From positions 1,364,001 through 1,428,000 of the forward strand of contig CAVXRN010000006.1 of assembly GCA_963764205.1 (NCBI GenBank): DNA of 64,000 nt, written 5' to 3'. Shown here piece by piece: positions 31,794 through 40,701 of the stretch; positions within the stretch are counted from its first letter, which is position 1; the number at the start of each line of letters is the position of its first letter. Position numbers and translations under genes: made by a program. Below the pieces are notes generated by a model that was not told where the DNA came from, ran no database searches, and saw only the letters and a program-made list of their open reading frames with translations. Source of the stretch: Chersky-840 sp963764205. Lineage in GTDB: Bacteria; Actinomycetota; Acidimicrobiia; Acidimicrobiales; UBA8190.

Positions 31794-31948
31794 CACCGCG
31801 GGCTCTCGAATTGCGGCAGTGCGAATCGGGGATCGGGGGCAGAACCCAGAGCTGAGCCCAGACGGGGGTGCGCCTCGGCGCTCAGCTGGGCGCCGAGTAC
31901 CTCGTCGATCATCCTGATGATCTCGTCACAGCGCTGGGCTGGGGTCAT
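31793..31948 (-). CDS. Micro-protein, 51 residues
   Basis: Start ATG 31948 gives MTPAQRCDEIIRMIDEVLGA, a well-formed amphipathic helix, followed by a Pro/Ala-rich tail. The stop TGA overlaps the ATG of the 29-residue frame. Both frames are on the minus strand between the PIG-L gene and DUF2277, with a 23-bp repeat in their upstream region. Function unknown. Confidence 0.5.
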   Translation of the reverse strand: MTPAQRCDEIIRMIDEVLGAQLSAEAHPRLGSALGSAPDPRFALPQFESPR

Positions 31949-32009
31949 TGTCGCTCATCTGTCGTACTGCCGGTCTCGTAACGATGCGCCTTTCGGAGGG
32001 GTCGCCGCC

Positions 32010-32066
32010 AGGGCCGTTGGTGGGCCGCCGTCAGGGCCGTTGGTGGGCCGCCGTCAGGGCCGTTGG
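32010..32066. repeat. 23-bp tandem repeat in a divergent intergenic region
   Basis: Two perfect 23-bp units (32010-32032, 32033-32055) begin AGGGCCGTTGGTGGGCCGCC; a third partial unit ends at 32066. They lie between the divergent micro-protein pair and the DUF2277 gene and may be regulatory. Confidence 0.85.
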
Positions 32067-32130
32067 CGGCTCGTGGCAGGGTCTTTGGTCCTACGCCACG
32101 CGACGCGTCTCGATGTGGCACGGTGTCGGG

Positions 32131-32352
32131 ATGTGCAGAAGCATCGTGACCCTGCGGAGCCCCGAGGCCGTTCCCGACGAAGACGTCCGGGCCGCGGCCC
32201 TGCAATACGTGAGGAAGGTGAGCGGCTATCGGGCCCCGTCCGAAGCGAACCGGGCGACGTTCGAGCGCGCCGTCGACGACATCGCCCGGTCCACCCGGTC
32301 GCTGCTCGACGGGCTCGTGACCGGACGACCGGGCTCGAAGCTCAACCGCTGA
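32131..32352 (+). CDS. DUF2277 family protein
   Basis: A 73-residue protein beginning MCRSIVTLRSPEAVPDEDVR with the block AALQYVRKVSGYRAPS and a C-terminal helix DIARSTRSLLDGL. These match the small conserved DUF2277 family throughout its length. The Cys at position 2 and the C-R-S-I start are hallmarks. Its function is unknown. ATG 32131 is chosen because the family begins at this residue, although the frame is open upstream through the 23-bp repeat. Confidence 0.9.
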   Translation: MCRSIVTLRSPEAVPDEDVRAAALQYVRKVSGYRAPSEANRATFERAVDDIARSTRSLLDGLVTGRPGSKLNR

Positions 32353-32389
32353 GGGGGTCGGCCGGCCACGGGCCCCGGCGGTCGCCCGT

Positions 32390-33379
32390 TCAGTCGCCGG
32401 TGGCGCGCAACCCTCTCGCCACGGCGCGGACCTGCTCCTCGATGGCGCGCTGTCCGAGCGTGCCGTCCGCCGCGATGATGTCGAACCCGTGGCACGCGCC
32501 GGCCACGGTGTGCAGCTCGGTCGGTACGCCCGCCGCCATGAGCCGGGTGGCGTACTCGATGCCCTCGTCGCGCAGCGGGTCGAGCTCGGCGGTCAGGACG
32601 TACGCGGGGGGGAGACCGCTCAGGTCCTCGGCTCGACCGGGGGCGGCGTAGGGGGACACGTCGCCGCGGCTGTCGGGGTCGCCCAGGTAGTGCCGCCACA
32701 TGTCGGCGGTGGCCCCGCTCGTCCACAAGGGTGTGGCGCTGAAGGAACGCATCGACGCACTGCGCATGCGGTCGTCGATCACCGGGTAGTTGAGGATCTG
32801 CACGGCGAGCGCCGGCCCTCCCCGGTCACGCGCCATGAGGGCGACCGCCGCCGCGAGCGCCCCACCGGCGCTGCTGCCCCCGACTCCCACCCGGCGCGGG
32901 TCGATGCCGAGCTCCGCCGCGTGCGCCACGGTCCACAACAAGCCGGCGTAGCAGTCGTCCACACCGGCGGGGAAGGGGTCCTCGGGGGCGAGACGGTAGT
33001 CGACCGACACCACGACACACCCGGCTTCGGCGCAGTAGCGCAGGCACCGCAGCTCCTCGGTGTAGCGGTCACCGATGACGAAGGCGCCGCCGTGGAAGAA
33101 CACCAGGGCCGGGCTCGGGCCGCCGAAGCGGGTGCGCGGCGTGTAGAGACGGACGGGGAACTCCGCCTTCGGTCCGGGCCCGGGGATGGACCGGTCTTCG
33201 GTGGTCACCCTGTCGTCGGTGGGGAGGCTGCCACCCATGATCCCGAGCAGGTCCACGGTCGAGCGCAGCATCCGGACGACGTTCATGTCGCGGAGGCTCG
33301 CACCGGGGTCGAGTCCCTCGGGGAACCGGGCCAGCGCCTCGGCCAGCTCGGGGTCCAGGGGCGGCATCGGTGTGGTCAC
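32390..33379 (-). CDS. Alpha/beta hydrolase, hormone-sensitive-lipase-type esterase
   Basis: A 329-residue hydrolase with the HSL-family oxyanion motif HGGAF at residues 96-100 and the nucleophile elbow GSSAG with Ser170. The acid and base lie in TAELDPLRDEG and AGACHGF. Such enzymes hydrolyse esters of short or middle-chain acids. It lies downstream of the LLM oxidoreductase gene on the same strand (34 bp), suggesting a joint catabolic role. Confidence 0.92.
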   Translation of the reverse strand: MTTPMPPLDPELAEALARFPEGLDPGASLRDMNVVRMLRSTVDLLGIMGGSLPTDDRVTTEDRSIPGPGPKAEFPVRLYTPRTRFGGPSPALVFFHGGAFVIGDRYTEELRCLRYCAEAGCVVVSVDYRLAPEDPFPAGVDDCYAGLLWTVAHAAELGIDPRRVGVGGSSAGGALAAAVALMARDRGGPALAVQILNYPVIDDRMRSASMRSFSATPLWTSGATADMWRHYLGDPDSRGDVSPYAAPGRAEDLSGLPPAYVLTAELDPLRDEGIEYATRLMAAGVPTELHTVAGACHGFDIIAADGTLGQRAIEEQVRAVARGLRATGD

Positions 33380-33413
33380 GGCCGTGTCCTTCGGAGAAGC
33401 CCGGCGCCGCCCA

Positions 33414-34538
33414 TCAGTGGTGGAAGTGGGGGATGACTTCGGTGCCCATGAGCTCGATGGTCTGCATGACCGCCTCGTGGGGGATCTTGTAGGGGTTCAC
33501 CAGGCACAGCAGGAGGTCGATGCCGGCTTCCTCGTAGAGCTTCACCGTCTTGATGCAGTCCTCGGGGGTGCCGACGACACAGGCATTGGCCTCGACCAGG
33601 TACTCGAGCGAGAGCAGGTCGAGCGCGCCCTCGTCGTCGATCTTCTTCATGTCTGCCGCGTAGGCGTACGAGCCCAGGTCCTGTTGGCGTTCGATCATCC
33701 AGTCCGTCATCGAGGCGATGTGTCGAGCGCCGGTCTTCGGGTACCACTCGAACGACTCCCGGGCGAGGTCGTAGGCAGCGTCACGGTCGGGGCCGCACAG
33801 GGCCATGGTGAACGTGGCGGCCTGATTGTTCACGAATGCGCCGATGGGCTCGGTGCAGTGGGCCACGGCCTCGCGGTAGATGTCGACCTTGGTCTTCACC
33901 TCCTGGGGCGACACGCCCACGGCGAACGAGCACAGGCCCAAGCCGAGCGCCCCGACCTGGCGGTGGCCGTCCTCGCTGCTGGTGGCGCCCCAGATGGGCG
34001 GATGCGGACGCTGGCGCGGCTTGGGCAGGACACGGCGCTTGGGCATCTGCCAGTGCGTGCCGGCGAGCTCGTACTCGTCGTTGGTCCAGCACCCGACCAC
34101 GTGCCCGATCGCCTCCTGCCACATGGCGCGCGTCTCGGCGGGGTCCACACCGAACCCCTCGAGCTCCGCCCGGGTGGAGGACCGTCCGGTCCCCAGGTCC
34201 ACCCGTCCGTCGGAGAGCAGGTCCAGCACGGCGACCGATTCCGCCGTTCGGACCGGATGGTTGTAGGGCTTGGGCATGAGCCGCACCCCGTAGCCGATGC
34301 GGATCCGCTCGGTCAGCGCCGCCACCGCCCCGTACAGGACCTCGGGGTTCGAACAGTGGGAGAACTCCGAGAGGAAGTGGTGCTCCACCGTCCAGAACGC
34401 ATCCCACCCGTACCGCTCTCCTGCCACCGCCTGGGCCAGGACGTTCTTGTACGCGGTGTGCTCGCTGTCCGGGCCCCACGGCTCGGCCACCGGGATCTCG
34501 TAGAACAAGGCGAACTGCACGGTGCAGGGTCCTATCAT
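33414..34538 (-). CDS. LLM class flavin-dependent oxidoreductase
   Basis: A 374-residue luciferase-like monooxygenase. It starts MIGPCTVQFALFYEIPVAEP (ATG 34538; a second ATG nine bases upstream is possible). Family features: ERYGWDAFWTVEHHFLSEFS, RIRIGYGVRLMPKPYNHPVR and DGRVDLGTGRSSTRAELEGF. These belong to the bacterial-luciferase alpha/beta-like group that uses FMNH2 and O2. It shares a 53-bp divergent region with the SDR gene and is followed by the esterase. Confidence 0.9.
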   Translation of the reverse strand: MIGPCTVQFALFYEIPVAEPWGPDSEHTAYKNVLAQAVAGERYGWDAFWTVEHHFLSEFSHCSNPEVLYGAVAALTERIRIGYGVRLMPKPYNHPVRTAESVAVLDLLSDGRVDLGTGRSSTRAELEGFGVDPAETRAMWQEAIGHVVGCWTNDEYELAGTHWQMPKRRVLPKPRQRPHPPIWGATSSEDGHRQVGALGLGLCSFAVGVSPQEVKTKVDIYREAVAHCTEPIGAFVNNQAATFTMALCGPDRDAAYDLARESFEWYPKTGARHIASMTDWMIERQQDLGSYAYAADMKKIDDEGALDLLSLEYLVEANACVVGTPEDCIKTVKLYEEAGIDLLLCLVNPYKIPHEAVMQTIELMGTEVIPHFHH

Positions 34539-34591
34539 CCAGCCCACCCGCCGACAAACCGTGGCGAGGGACGAGACATCGAGGGGGTCCC

Positions 34592-35401
34592 ATGCGAGGG
34601 CTGGCCGGCAAGAACGTGATCGTCACCGGGGCCGCGTCGGGCATCGGCCAGGCCTGTGCTGCTCGCCTGCTCGAAGAGGGAGCGAGCGTCATGGGGGCGG
34701 ACATCGCGGCGGGAGGCGACGCCCCGGCCACACCGGCCGACGGCGCGGCGTGGGCGTTCACCACCGTGGACGTCACCGACGAGGCGTCGGTGACGCACCT
34801 CGTCGACGAAGCGGCCGGCACCTTCGGACGCGTCGACGGTCTCGTGAACGCGGCGGGTGTGGCCGGTGGGGGCGCGGTCCACATGATCGACAGCGCCGAA
34901 TGGAACCGAGTCGTGGGGGTGAACCTCTACGGCACGTTCCTGACGGCCAAGTACGCAATCGCGCGCATGCTGGAGCAGCCCCTCCTCGACGGTGCCCGGG
35001 GGGCCGTGGTGACCATCGCCAGCATCGAGGGCATCGAGGGCACCGCCGGCGGTAGCGCCTACAGCGCGTCCAAGGGTGGTGTCGTCATCCTGACCAAGAA
35101 CATGGCCATCGACTACGCCGGCCGTGGCATCCGTGTGAACACGATCTGTCCCGGCTTCATCGACACGCCCATGACCGAATCCATCTTCGGCATGGAGGGC
35201 ATGGAACGAGCCAAGCGCGAGATCACCAAGGAACACAAGCTCGGGCGCTACGGCCAGCCGGAGGAGATCGCCGCCGCGGCCGCGTTCTTGCTGTCGGCCG
35301 ACGCCTCGTTCGTCACCGGTCACGCGCTCGTCGTGGACGGTGGGTACACCGCAGGGCGGGACCACGGCGTCACGGAGATGCTCGGACTGTCGGGTCCGTA
35401 G
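34592..35401 (+). CDS. SDR family oxidoreductase (intact source gene of the repeated 3' ends)
   Basis: A 269-residue classical short-chain dehydrogenase. NAD(P) motif TGAASGIG at residues 12-19, NAAG at 86-89, catalytic Ser144, Tyr157 and Lys161 (YSASK). The end of the protein is FVTGHALVVDGGYTAGRDHG followed by VTEMLGLSGP. This 3' end recurs as broken fragments at 36618-36865, 48583-48662 and 55551-55621. The gene marks the right end of the dense backbone region; from its stop codon the island begins. Confidence 0.94.
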   Translation: MRGLAGKNVIVTGAASGIGQACAARLLEEGASVMGADIAAGGDAPATPADGAAWAFTTVDVTDEASVTHLVDEAAGTFGRVDGLVNAAGVAGGGAVHMIDSAEWNRVVGVNLYGTFLTAKYAIARMLEQPLLDGARGAVVTIASIEGIEGTAGGSAYSASKGGVVILTKNMAIDYAGRGIRVNTICPGFIDTPMTESIFGMEGMERAKREITKEHKLGRYGQPEEIAAAAAFLLSADASFVTGHALVVDGGYTAGRDHGVTEMLGLSGP

Positions 35402-35578
35402 ACACTTCAGATCAGGGGCTGACTGCGGCCGGCCGACCGCTCCGGCAGCCGGTCATATCGACCGGCCGGGGTGTCGCTTTGGGCTACCAGGCGCACGAGC
35501 CCGACAATCGCCGACCAGCGCTTAGCGGTGGCGAGGGTCCCGACACCTCGGACTCAGGCGTCCGCGATACTGGATGAC

Positions 35579-36013
35579 GTGGTCTCTGTCCCCCCTGCCC
35601 GCCACTTACTTCGGGCCAAGGATCTCATGGACTGTAGATATTTCGAACCACTTACGATCCCGGTCCTCGCCAGGGCCGCCCGACTGTCGCCAGCCCATTT
35701 TATCCGAGAGTTCCGTCGCACCTTTGGTGAAACACCTCATCACTACCTACTTACGCGTCGCCTGGAGCGAGCCGCGGCACTCCTTCGCAACACTGACGGC
35801 AAGGTCGTAGATGTCTGCGTAAACGTTGGACTTCACAGCGTCGGTTCATTCACAACCAACTTCGCCCGCTACTTCGGGTGCTCCCCGACGGCCTACCGAG
35901 CAAAGTTCCCGCCGATATCCGACCGGGCGCGGATCCCGTCCTGTGTGATTCAGGCCTGGGGGCGTCCGCAAGACCGCAGTTTTCAAGAAGACAATGCCAG
36001 GCAAACTGTTTAA
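35579..36013 (+). CDS. AraC-type helix-turn-helix regulator, DNA-binding domain only
   Basis: A 144-residue protein starting at GTG 35579 (the frame is open upstream, but the family begins near VSVPPARHLLRAKDLMD). It is nearly all AraC domain: two HTH units, LTIPVLARAARLSPAHFIRE and VVDVCVNVGLHSVGSFTTNF, ending in YFGCSPTAYR. Full AraC proteins have about 280 residues, so the sensor domain is absent, as in many regulators adjacent to VOC genes. It probably controls the VOC gene that begins 35 bp downstream. Confidence 0.85.
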   Translation: MVSVPPARHLLRAKDLMDCRYFEPLTIPVLARAARLSPAHFIREFRRTFGETPHHYLLTRRLERAAALLRNTDGKVVDVCVNVGLHSVGSFTTNFARYFGCSPTAYRAKFPPISDRARIPSCVIQAWGRPQDRSFQEDNARQTV

Positions 36014-36048
36014 CGTCATTTCGGACATCAATCGACGGAGGAATGACG

Positions 36049-36462
36049 ATGCTCGGGAAGATGACGCACGCCACGCTGTGGGTCCATGATCAGAGCGAGG
36101 CGCTTGACTTCTATACGAAGAAGCTTGGCATGGAGGTCCGAGAGGACGTCACCGTTGCAGAAATGGGAAACTATCGTTGGCTGACAGTGGGGCCGGCGAG
36201 CCAGCCTGATATTTCGTTCATTTTGACGGTCCCGGGTCCACCCGTGATCGACGGTGATTTGGCCAAGCAACTTCGCGACTTCATCGCCCAGGGCATGATC
36301 GGTAGCTACCACTTCGCAACAGACGACTGCCAGGCGACGTTTCTGGAGCTAAAGGAACGCGGCGTCGAGTTCATCATGGAGCCCACGGAGATGCCCTATG
36401 GAATCGACGCTCAGTTCCATGACCCGTCTGGAAACAAGCTGCGCTTCACACAGTCCAAATAG
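36049..36462 (+). CDS. VOC (glyoxalase/bleomycin resistance) family protein
   Basis: A 137-residue protein of the vicinal-oxygen-chelate fold: first module MTHATLWVHDQSEALDFYTK, second module GSYHFATDDCQATFLELKER with the closing metal-ligand strand AQFHDPSGNKLRF. ATG 36049 is chosen because GGAGGA lies six bases before it; an earlier ATG at 36043 has no space for it. It is next to the AraC-type gene, a pair often seen for stress or detoxification functions. Substrate unknown. Confidence 0.88.
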   Translation: MLGKMTHATLWVHDQSEALDFYTKKLGMEVREDVTVAEMGNYRWLTVGPASQPDISFILTVPGPPVIDGDLAKQLRDFIAQGMIGSYHFATDDCQATFLELKERGVEFIMEPTEMPYGIDAQFHDPSGNKLRFTQSK

Positions 36463-36617
36463 CAGCGAGTCGTGTCTCAACACGCCTCGAGTTCAGGGGC
36501 GGGGGCCGGCCGGTAAGCGGATGCTCGGGGTTATGCGCTGACTGATACCGCGGAGAGCAAAGACCGACGAGGTAGCGAACGCCCGCAAAATGATGCTGCG
36601 CAGGATTACTCCGACTG

Positions 36618-36865
36618 CTTCATCGACACGCCCATGACCGAATCCATCTCGGCACGGAGGGCATGGAACGAGACCAAAGCGCGAGATCACCGAGGAACAT
36701 GAGCTCGGGTGCAACGGCCAGCCGGAGGATACCGTCGGCGCGGCCGCGTTCTTGCTGTCGGCCGATGCCTCGTTCGTCACCGGGCACGCGCTCGTCGTAG
36801 ATGGCCGTTCCACCGCCGGGGGTGATCACGGCGTCACCGAGATGCTCGGGCTGTCGAGTCTGTAG
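36618..36865 (+). pseudogene. Decayed 3' fragment of the SDR gene (copy B)
   Basis: About 250 bp align with 35156-35401 of the SDR gene, from the codons for FIDTPMTES to the stop, with several indels that break the frame. The readable end is FVTGHALVVDGRSTAGGDHG and VTEMLGLSS. The likeness continues about 10 bases past the stop codon. No 5' part of the gene is present. Confidence 0.85.
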
Positions 36866-36931
36866 ACGCTTCCGATTGGAGGCCGCAACGCGGCGTTCGA
36901 CCGCTCGGTAACGCGAGAGACCGCCTGGGGG

Positions 36932-36957
36932 TTTGGGCCGAGCCCGTCCGGCCCAAA
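36932..36957 (-). terminator. Hairpin downstream of dehydrogenase remnant
   Basis: TTTGGGCCG (36932-36940) and CGGCCCAAA (36949-36957) form a perfect 9-bp stem with an 8-base loop, five bases beyond the stop of the minus-strand dehydrogenase remnant. It is probably that gene's former terminator. Confidence 0.55.
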
Positions 36958-36962
36958 GCTGA

Positions 36963-37114
36963 CTATCCGCCTTCGGTGATCCGAATGATCGTCTTACCAG
37001 GGGTGCGCCGGTCGGGGGCGAAGGCGGCGGGTGCTTCGGCGAGCGGCCGTACCGCCCCGACGATCGGCTTGAGAGCCGGGGCTCTGGAGTGATGTCAGCG
37101 GCGGCTTGTAACAA
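36963..37114 (-). pseudogene. C-terminal fragment of a zinc-type alcohol dehydrogenase
   Basis: On the minus strand the reading LLQAAADITPEP is followed, after a frame change, by LKPIVGAVRPLAEAPAAF and RRTPGKTIIRITEGG then a stop. Such an end (xxPVIxxxYPLxxAxxA ... GKxVxxI) is that of quinone-oxidoreductase/alcohol dehydrogenase proteins. Only about 50 codons remain, so this is a truncated remnant. Confidence 0.6.
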
Positions 37115-37144
37115 CCGACCTGATCTGCAAGCAGAAAACGTCGG

Positions 37145-38230
37145 TCATGCAAGATGGCGGCGGACCCGCCACAGGCAGATCCCGCCGAGCAAAAGAGCAG
37201 CGCCGAGATAGAGCGCCAGTTCAGACCACTGGAGCGGCCAGTAGTGCCCCGAGGGTTGATACGTGACAAGTTCGTGGTAGGTGGCGCCGACCTTCGCGAT
37301 GCAGCTTTGCAGCGCCTGATTGGCTTCGGCAGGCGCCGCACCAACCGGGGCAGCGTGGCCGCCCTGGAGTGCTGCAGTTGGAGGCCCATTTCCACCGAGG
37401 ACCGTCGCGAGCTGCGGACATGTGGTGTTAAGGATGCTGCCGGTGAGCGAGTGTCCGGTCTTGTCGACGATGTCGGTCGAGAGGAACCAGGCGTTCGGGA
37501 TGTTCGGCGTACCGGGAAACAGCGACGCCCGCTGGCCGAAGGGCCCGCCGTATCCGCTGATCGTCGTACCCAGTGCGAGCCTGTAGGAGTGTCGTACGGG
37601 TGTGATGAGGTGTGGCTGCACGTAGAAGAACTCGAGCAGCCGGATGGCCACGAGGGTCCCTAAGGTGGTGGCCATGGCGGGCAGCGTCCGGCGGATGAGC
37701 ACCCCGGCGGTGACCCCGAGGGCGAAGGCGAAGGCGGCGTAGCCGATCGGGCACGATGTCGCGCTGGTCGAACGGTGGTGAACTCGGTTCATGTCTGACC
37801 CGGTCGATCGGGCTGACCACCAGGTGACCATCAGGCTGAGGAGCCCGGCGACGGCCATGCTCGCCAGGCCGACGACGGCCGAGCTTGACGGCCAGCCAGC
37901 GCTGCCGGGTGACGCTCTGGGTCCACGCCAGGCGGAAGGTGCCGGTCTCGAGCTCGCGGGCGACGAGCGGCGCTCCCCAGAAGATCCCGATGAGGCCGGG
38001 CACGACGAGCACCGAGAACGTCGAGCGCCGACCTGCAGCCAGTGGTCCTGTACGAGGAAGGCGGTGGTGGCCGTCGAGCAGTCGCCGCGCGCCTGACAGG
38101 TGGCGACGTCGTGTCGTAGAGGTGGACGAGGTGCGGGCCGGTGACCGCCAGCGACGACGGCGACGACCACCAGCGCGCCGCAGGCCACCGCGGCCTGGGT
38201 GCGGAACTGAAGCCAGGCGAACCGGATCAT
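37145..38230 (-). pseudogene. ABC transporter permease, frameshifted
   Basis: The start MIRFAWLQFRTQAAVACGAL is clear, then family sequence jumps between frames: FSVLVVPGLIGIFWGAPLVA and RELETGTFRLAWTQSVTRQR lie in another frame, and VVGLASMAVAGLLSLMVTWW to the end (LLLGGICLWRVRRHL) in the first. At least two frameshifts are needed. The product would be the membrane partner of a GntR-regulated (YtrA-type) ABC exporter. The start overlaps the end of the broken ATPase gene (ATGA). Confidence 0.75.
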
Positions 38231-39127
38231 CGAACGACCTCCAGTCCGGGCGGCGAGTCGGTTCGGCGTCGCGCGCCCGGCTCATGTAGGCGAGGACGAG
38301 ATCGTCCAAGGTGACCGGCTTGACCGTCCAGGCTGGGTCGAGGATCGGGCTCGTCGGTGCGCACGAGAGGGTGCTCTGCCTGTCGGTGTGGCTCTCCTCG
38401 ATGACCTCCTGGCTCGCCGGAAGGCTGCTCGGGTCCCGGCGCGGCCCGGAGAGGCGGTGGTGCGACGCGAGCAGCTCGCTCACCTCTCCGGCAAGCTGAA
38501 CCTGGGAGGCGACGAGCACGACGAGGTAGTCACAGACCCGCTCGAGGTCGGCGACGAGGTGCGAGGAGAGCACGACGCTCACTCCGTGCTCGGCGACGAC
38601 CTCCATGAGGCCCTGCAGGAACTCGCGCCGGGCGAGCGGGTCGAGGCTGGCCACCGGCTCGTCGAGGAGGAGGAGCTCGGGCCGTTTCGCGATCGCCAGG
38701 GTGAGGGCGAGCTGGGCTCGCTGGCCGCCGGAGAGCGACCCGGCCCGCTGGCGCGGGTCGAGGCCGAGCTGCTCGATCCGGCGCTGCGGCCAGCTCGTCG
38801 TCCCAGCTCGGGTTGAGCTAGGCGCCCATCCGCAGGTGCTTGGCGACCGACAGCCCGGCATAGGTGGGCGTGTCCTGGGCGACGAAGCCGACCCGCCCGA
38901 GCTGTGCCGGACCGTCGCCGGGCCGGCCACCGAGGACCGCGATCGTGCCCGACGGTCGGTGCGAGCAGCCCGACGGCCAGATGCAGCAGCGTCGTCTTGC
39001 CGGCGCCGTTCGGGCCGACGAGCCCGACGACCTTTCCCGCGGGGATGGTCAGGGTGCAGTCCTGCAGCGCCCAGCTGCCGCCCGTACCGCTTGCCGAGGC
39101 CCGTCGGTCTCGAGGACGCGCGGTCAC
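38227..39127 (-). pseudogene. ABC transporter ATP-binding protein, frameshifted
   Basis: Starts at GTG 39127, overlapping the GntR stop as GTGA. Walker A is intact in KVVGLVGPNGAGKTTLLHLA, the signature LSGGQRAQLALTLAIAKRPE and Walker B LLLLDEPVASLDPLARREF are seen, but in different frames. The natural end is LEVVR then TGA at 38227. Several single-base changes must have occurred. It belongs to the YtrB-like ATPases of GntR-controlled operons. Confidence 0.75.
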
Positions 39128-39517
39128 GCCACGCCCTCGGCGAAGCAGTTGCGGAACGCGGTGCGGTAGATCGCCTCGATGTCGTCGGGACCAAGGCCCG
39201 CCGACCGCGCCGAGCGCAGCCAGTCGGTCATCGAGGCGAGGAACCGCGCCTGGGCGGCCGGGTCGGTGCGCGGGAGCGATCCCGACGACGAAGGTGCCCT
39301 GGCCGGGCCGGGCGCGCACCAGGCCCTCACGCTCGAGGTCCCGGTAGGCCTTGAGCACCGTGTTCGGGTTGATCGCCAGCCTGGCGACGACCTGCTGGGC
39401 CGTCGGCAACTGGTCACCTGGCTCGAGAAGCCCGAGCTGCAGGGCCTGATGGACCTGCTGGACCAGCTGCAGGTAGGTGGCGACGCCGGAAGCCGCGTCG
39501 AGCTGGAACTCGATCAC
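39124..39517 (-). pseudogene. GntR family (YtrA-type) regulator, frameshifted near its end
   Basis: GTG 39517 with AAAGGAGG just upstream is the likely start: VIEFQLDAASGVATYLQLVQ, a winged helix with QLPTAQQVVARLAINPNTVL and a wing ending in GQGTFVVG. There the frame changes; the family C-terminus SLPRTDPAAQARFLASMTDW follows one base off, ending GVA then TGA. It resembles YtrA regulators, which repress their own ABC operon. A perfect palindrome lies directly upstream. Confidence 0.8.
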
Positions 39518-39529
39518 AGTCCCTCCTTT

Positions 39530-39545
39530 CACTAATCGATTAGTG
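39530..39545. promoter_or_regulatory. Perfect palindrome, probable GntR/YtrA operator
   Basis: CACTAATCGATTAGTG is a perfect 16-bp palindrome, touching the ribosome site of the GntR gene. YtrA-type regulators bind inverted repeats in their own leader, so autoregulation is likely. Confidence 0.7.
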
Positions 39546-39640
39546 GAAGAGTATTTCGTGCCAGCACCCGACGCAAATCATCACGGGTCGGCAACTACCT
39601 CTGCCCGGTGGAGCGGGAGGGTGTCCGGTACTCGATGCGT

Positions 39641-39720
39641 GCCCGGTGTCTTCATCTGCGTCCGACAGATTGCACCGGCTTCGGGTGGCCCGACCACAGG
39701 GTGACCCGTCCGGGATCACC
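39641..39720 (+). repeat. Intergenic repeat family, copy 1
   Basis: About 80 bp with the core CATCTGCGTCCGACAGATTG, then CGGGTGG and an end CCGGGATCACC; the end can fold (GGTGACCCG with CGGGATCACC). Related copies lie near 40803, 51006 and 52759, all in this orientation. The remaining sequence between 39546 and 39929 holds no gene that I can support. Confidence 0.65.
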
Positions 39721-39929
39721 ACCGCTCGGTGATACCGTGTGGCCTCGCTGATTGACCGACGATGGCAAGCAGCGCATCACCGGCAATCGCGCCCGGTCCA
39801 AGATGGCGAACCTGGCGCACGCAAACCGGGATCTCGATCGGCTCGAGGTGGTCGCCCTGGCAGCGGCAAGGCGCACATAGGGTCCATGGTCCCTTGCGAA
39901 GGCTGAGCGCTTGATCACACGATTGCATT

Positions 39930-40256
39930 ATGAACAACAAGACGCCTATATATGACGATGGCCGGATCCTCTGTGACAAAGAGGGTGTCACCATCCGTCG
40001 GTATTACCTCTGGGGAAAGAAGCGAATCCCGTTCAGCTCGATCCGCTCGGTGAAGACGTTTGATCTGAAACCTGTAAGGGGGAAGTGGCGGATCTGGGGA
40101 TCGGGCGACTTCGTGCACTGGTACAACCTCGATAGCAACCGGCCGAACAAGGAAACGGGCATCGAGTTCGACACAGGCGGGCGGGTTCGTCCATGCATAA
40201 CGCCCGACGATACGGAAACTGTCACTCGAATCATCAGGGAACACGTGGCCGCATAG
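39930..40256 (+). CDS. Hypothetical protein, PH-like fold possible
   Basis: A 108-residue protein. Beta-strands GRILCDKEGVTIRRYYLWGK and KRIPFSSIRSVKTFDL, then RIWGSGDFVHWYNLDSNR and a final helix DDTETVTRIIREHV, follow the order of small bacterial PH-like domains in which I-P-F-S-x-I is a common turn. The family is not certain. The gene stands alone between copies 1 and 2 of an intergenic repeat and has lower GC than the backbone. Confidence 0.7.
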   Translation: MNNKTPIYDDGRILCDKEGVTIRRYYLWGKKRIPFSSIRSVKTFDLKPVRGKWRIWGSGDFVHWYNLDSNRPNKETGIEFDTGGRVRPCITPDDTETVTRIIREHVAA

Positions 40257-40485
40257 GGATAAACGAGGTTCTGAGTGATGATGCGTCGAATGTTCACATG
40301 GCGAACGAACCTCTGCAGGCTTATTGTCGGCGCCGTAGTTCTGGCCGTCGGGCCAGGGCCAGAGCGGTGAGGGCGGTAGGGTACTCGGGGATCCAGTGTG
40401 CGTTGTGTGTATCCACTAGCCCGAGCGCAACGTGCCGTAGTTCGTGCGCATCTCCGAAGATCAGGACCGCCTGGTATCGCCCCGC

Positions 40486-40701
40486 CTAGCCGGTCTGATT
40501 TCTAGTGACGAGGTAAGCCGGGAAGAACACGATCCACAGGATGAGACAGGCCAGGAACCACACAATGGGCGTGTTCAGTTCAAAGACGCCGATCGAGAGG
40601 GCGACGGGGCTGCTCCGCTCGGAACGGGTTCTAGCATCCGTATAGACCCAAAGATCCGTCGCAAGGACCACGAGCAGCACGACGACTGGCAACCACGGCA
40701 T
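40486..40701 (-). CDS. Small membrane protein, two helices
   Basis: A 71-residue protein with two membrane segments: PWLPVVVLLVVLATDLWVYT and NTPIVWFLACLILWIVFFPA, joined by a short polar loop containing R-T-R-S-E-R. The sequence is well balanced for an inner-membrane protein and the ATG start leaves no extra residues. The segment DLWVYTDAR with a later FPAYLVTR is seen in many small actinobacterial membrane proteins. Function unknown. Confidence 0.65.
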   Translation of the reverse strand: MPWLPVVVLLVVLATDLWVYTDARTRSERSSPVALSIGVFELNTPIVWFLACLILWIVFFPAYLVTRNQTG

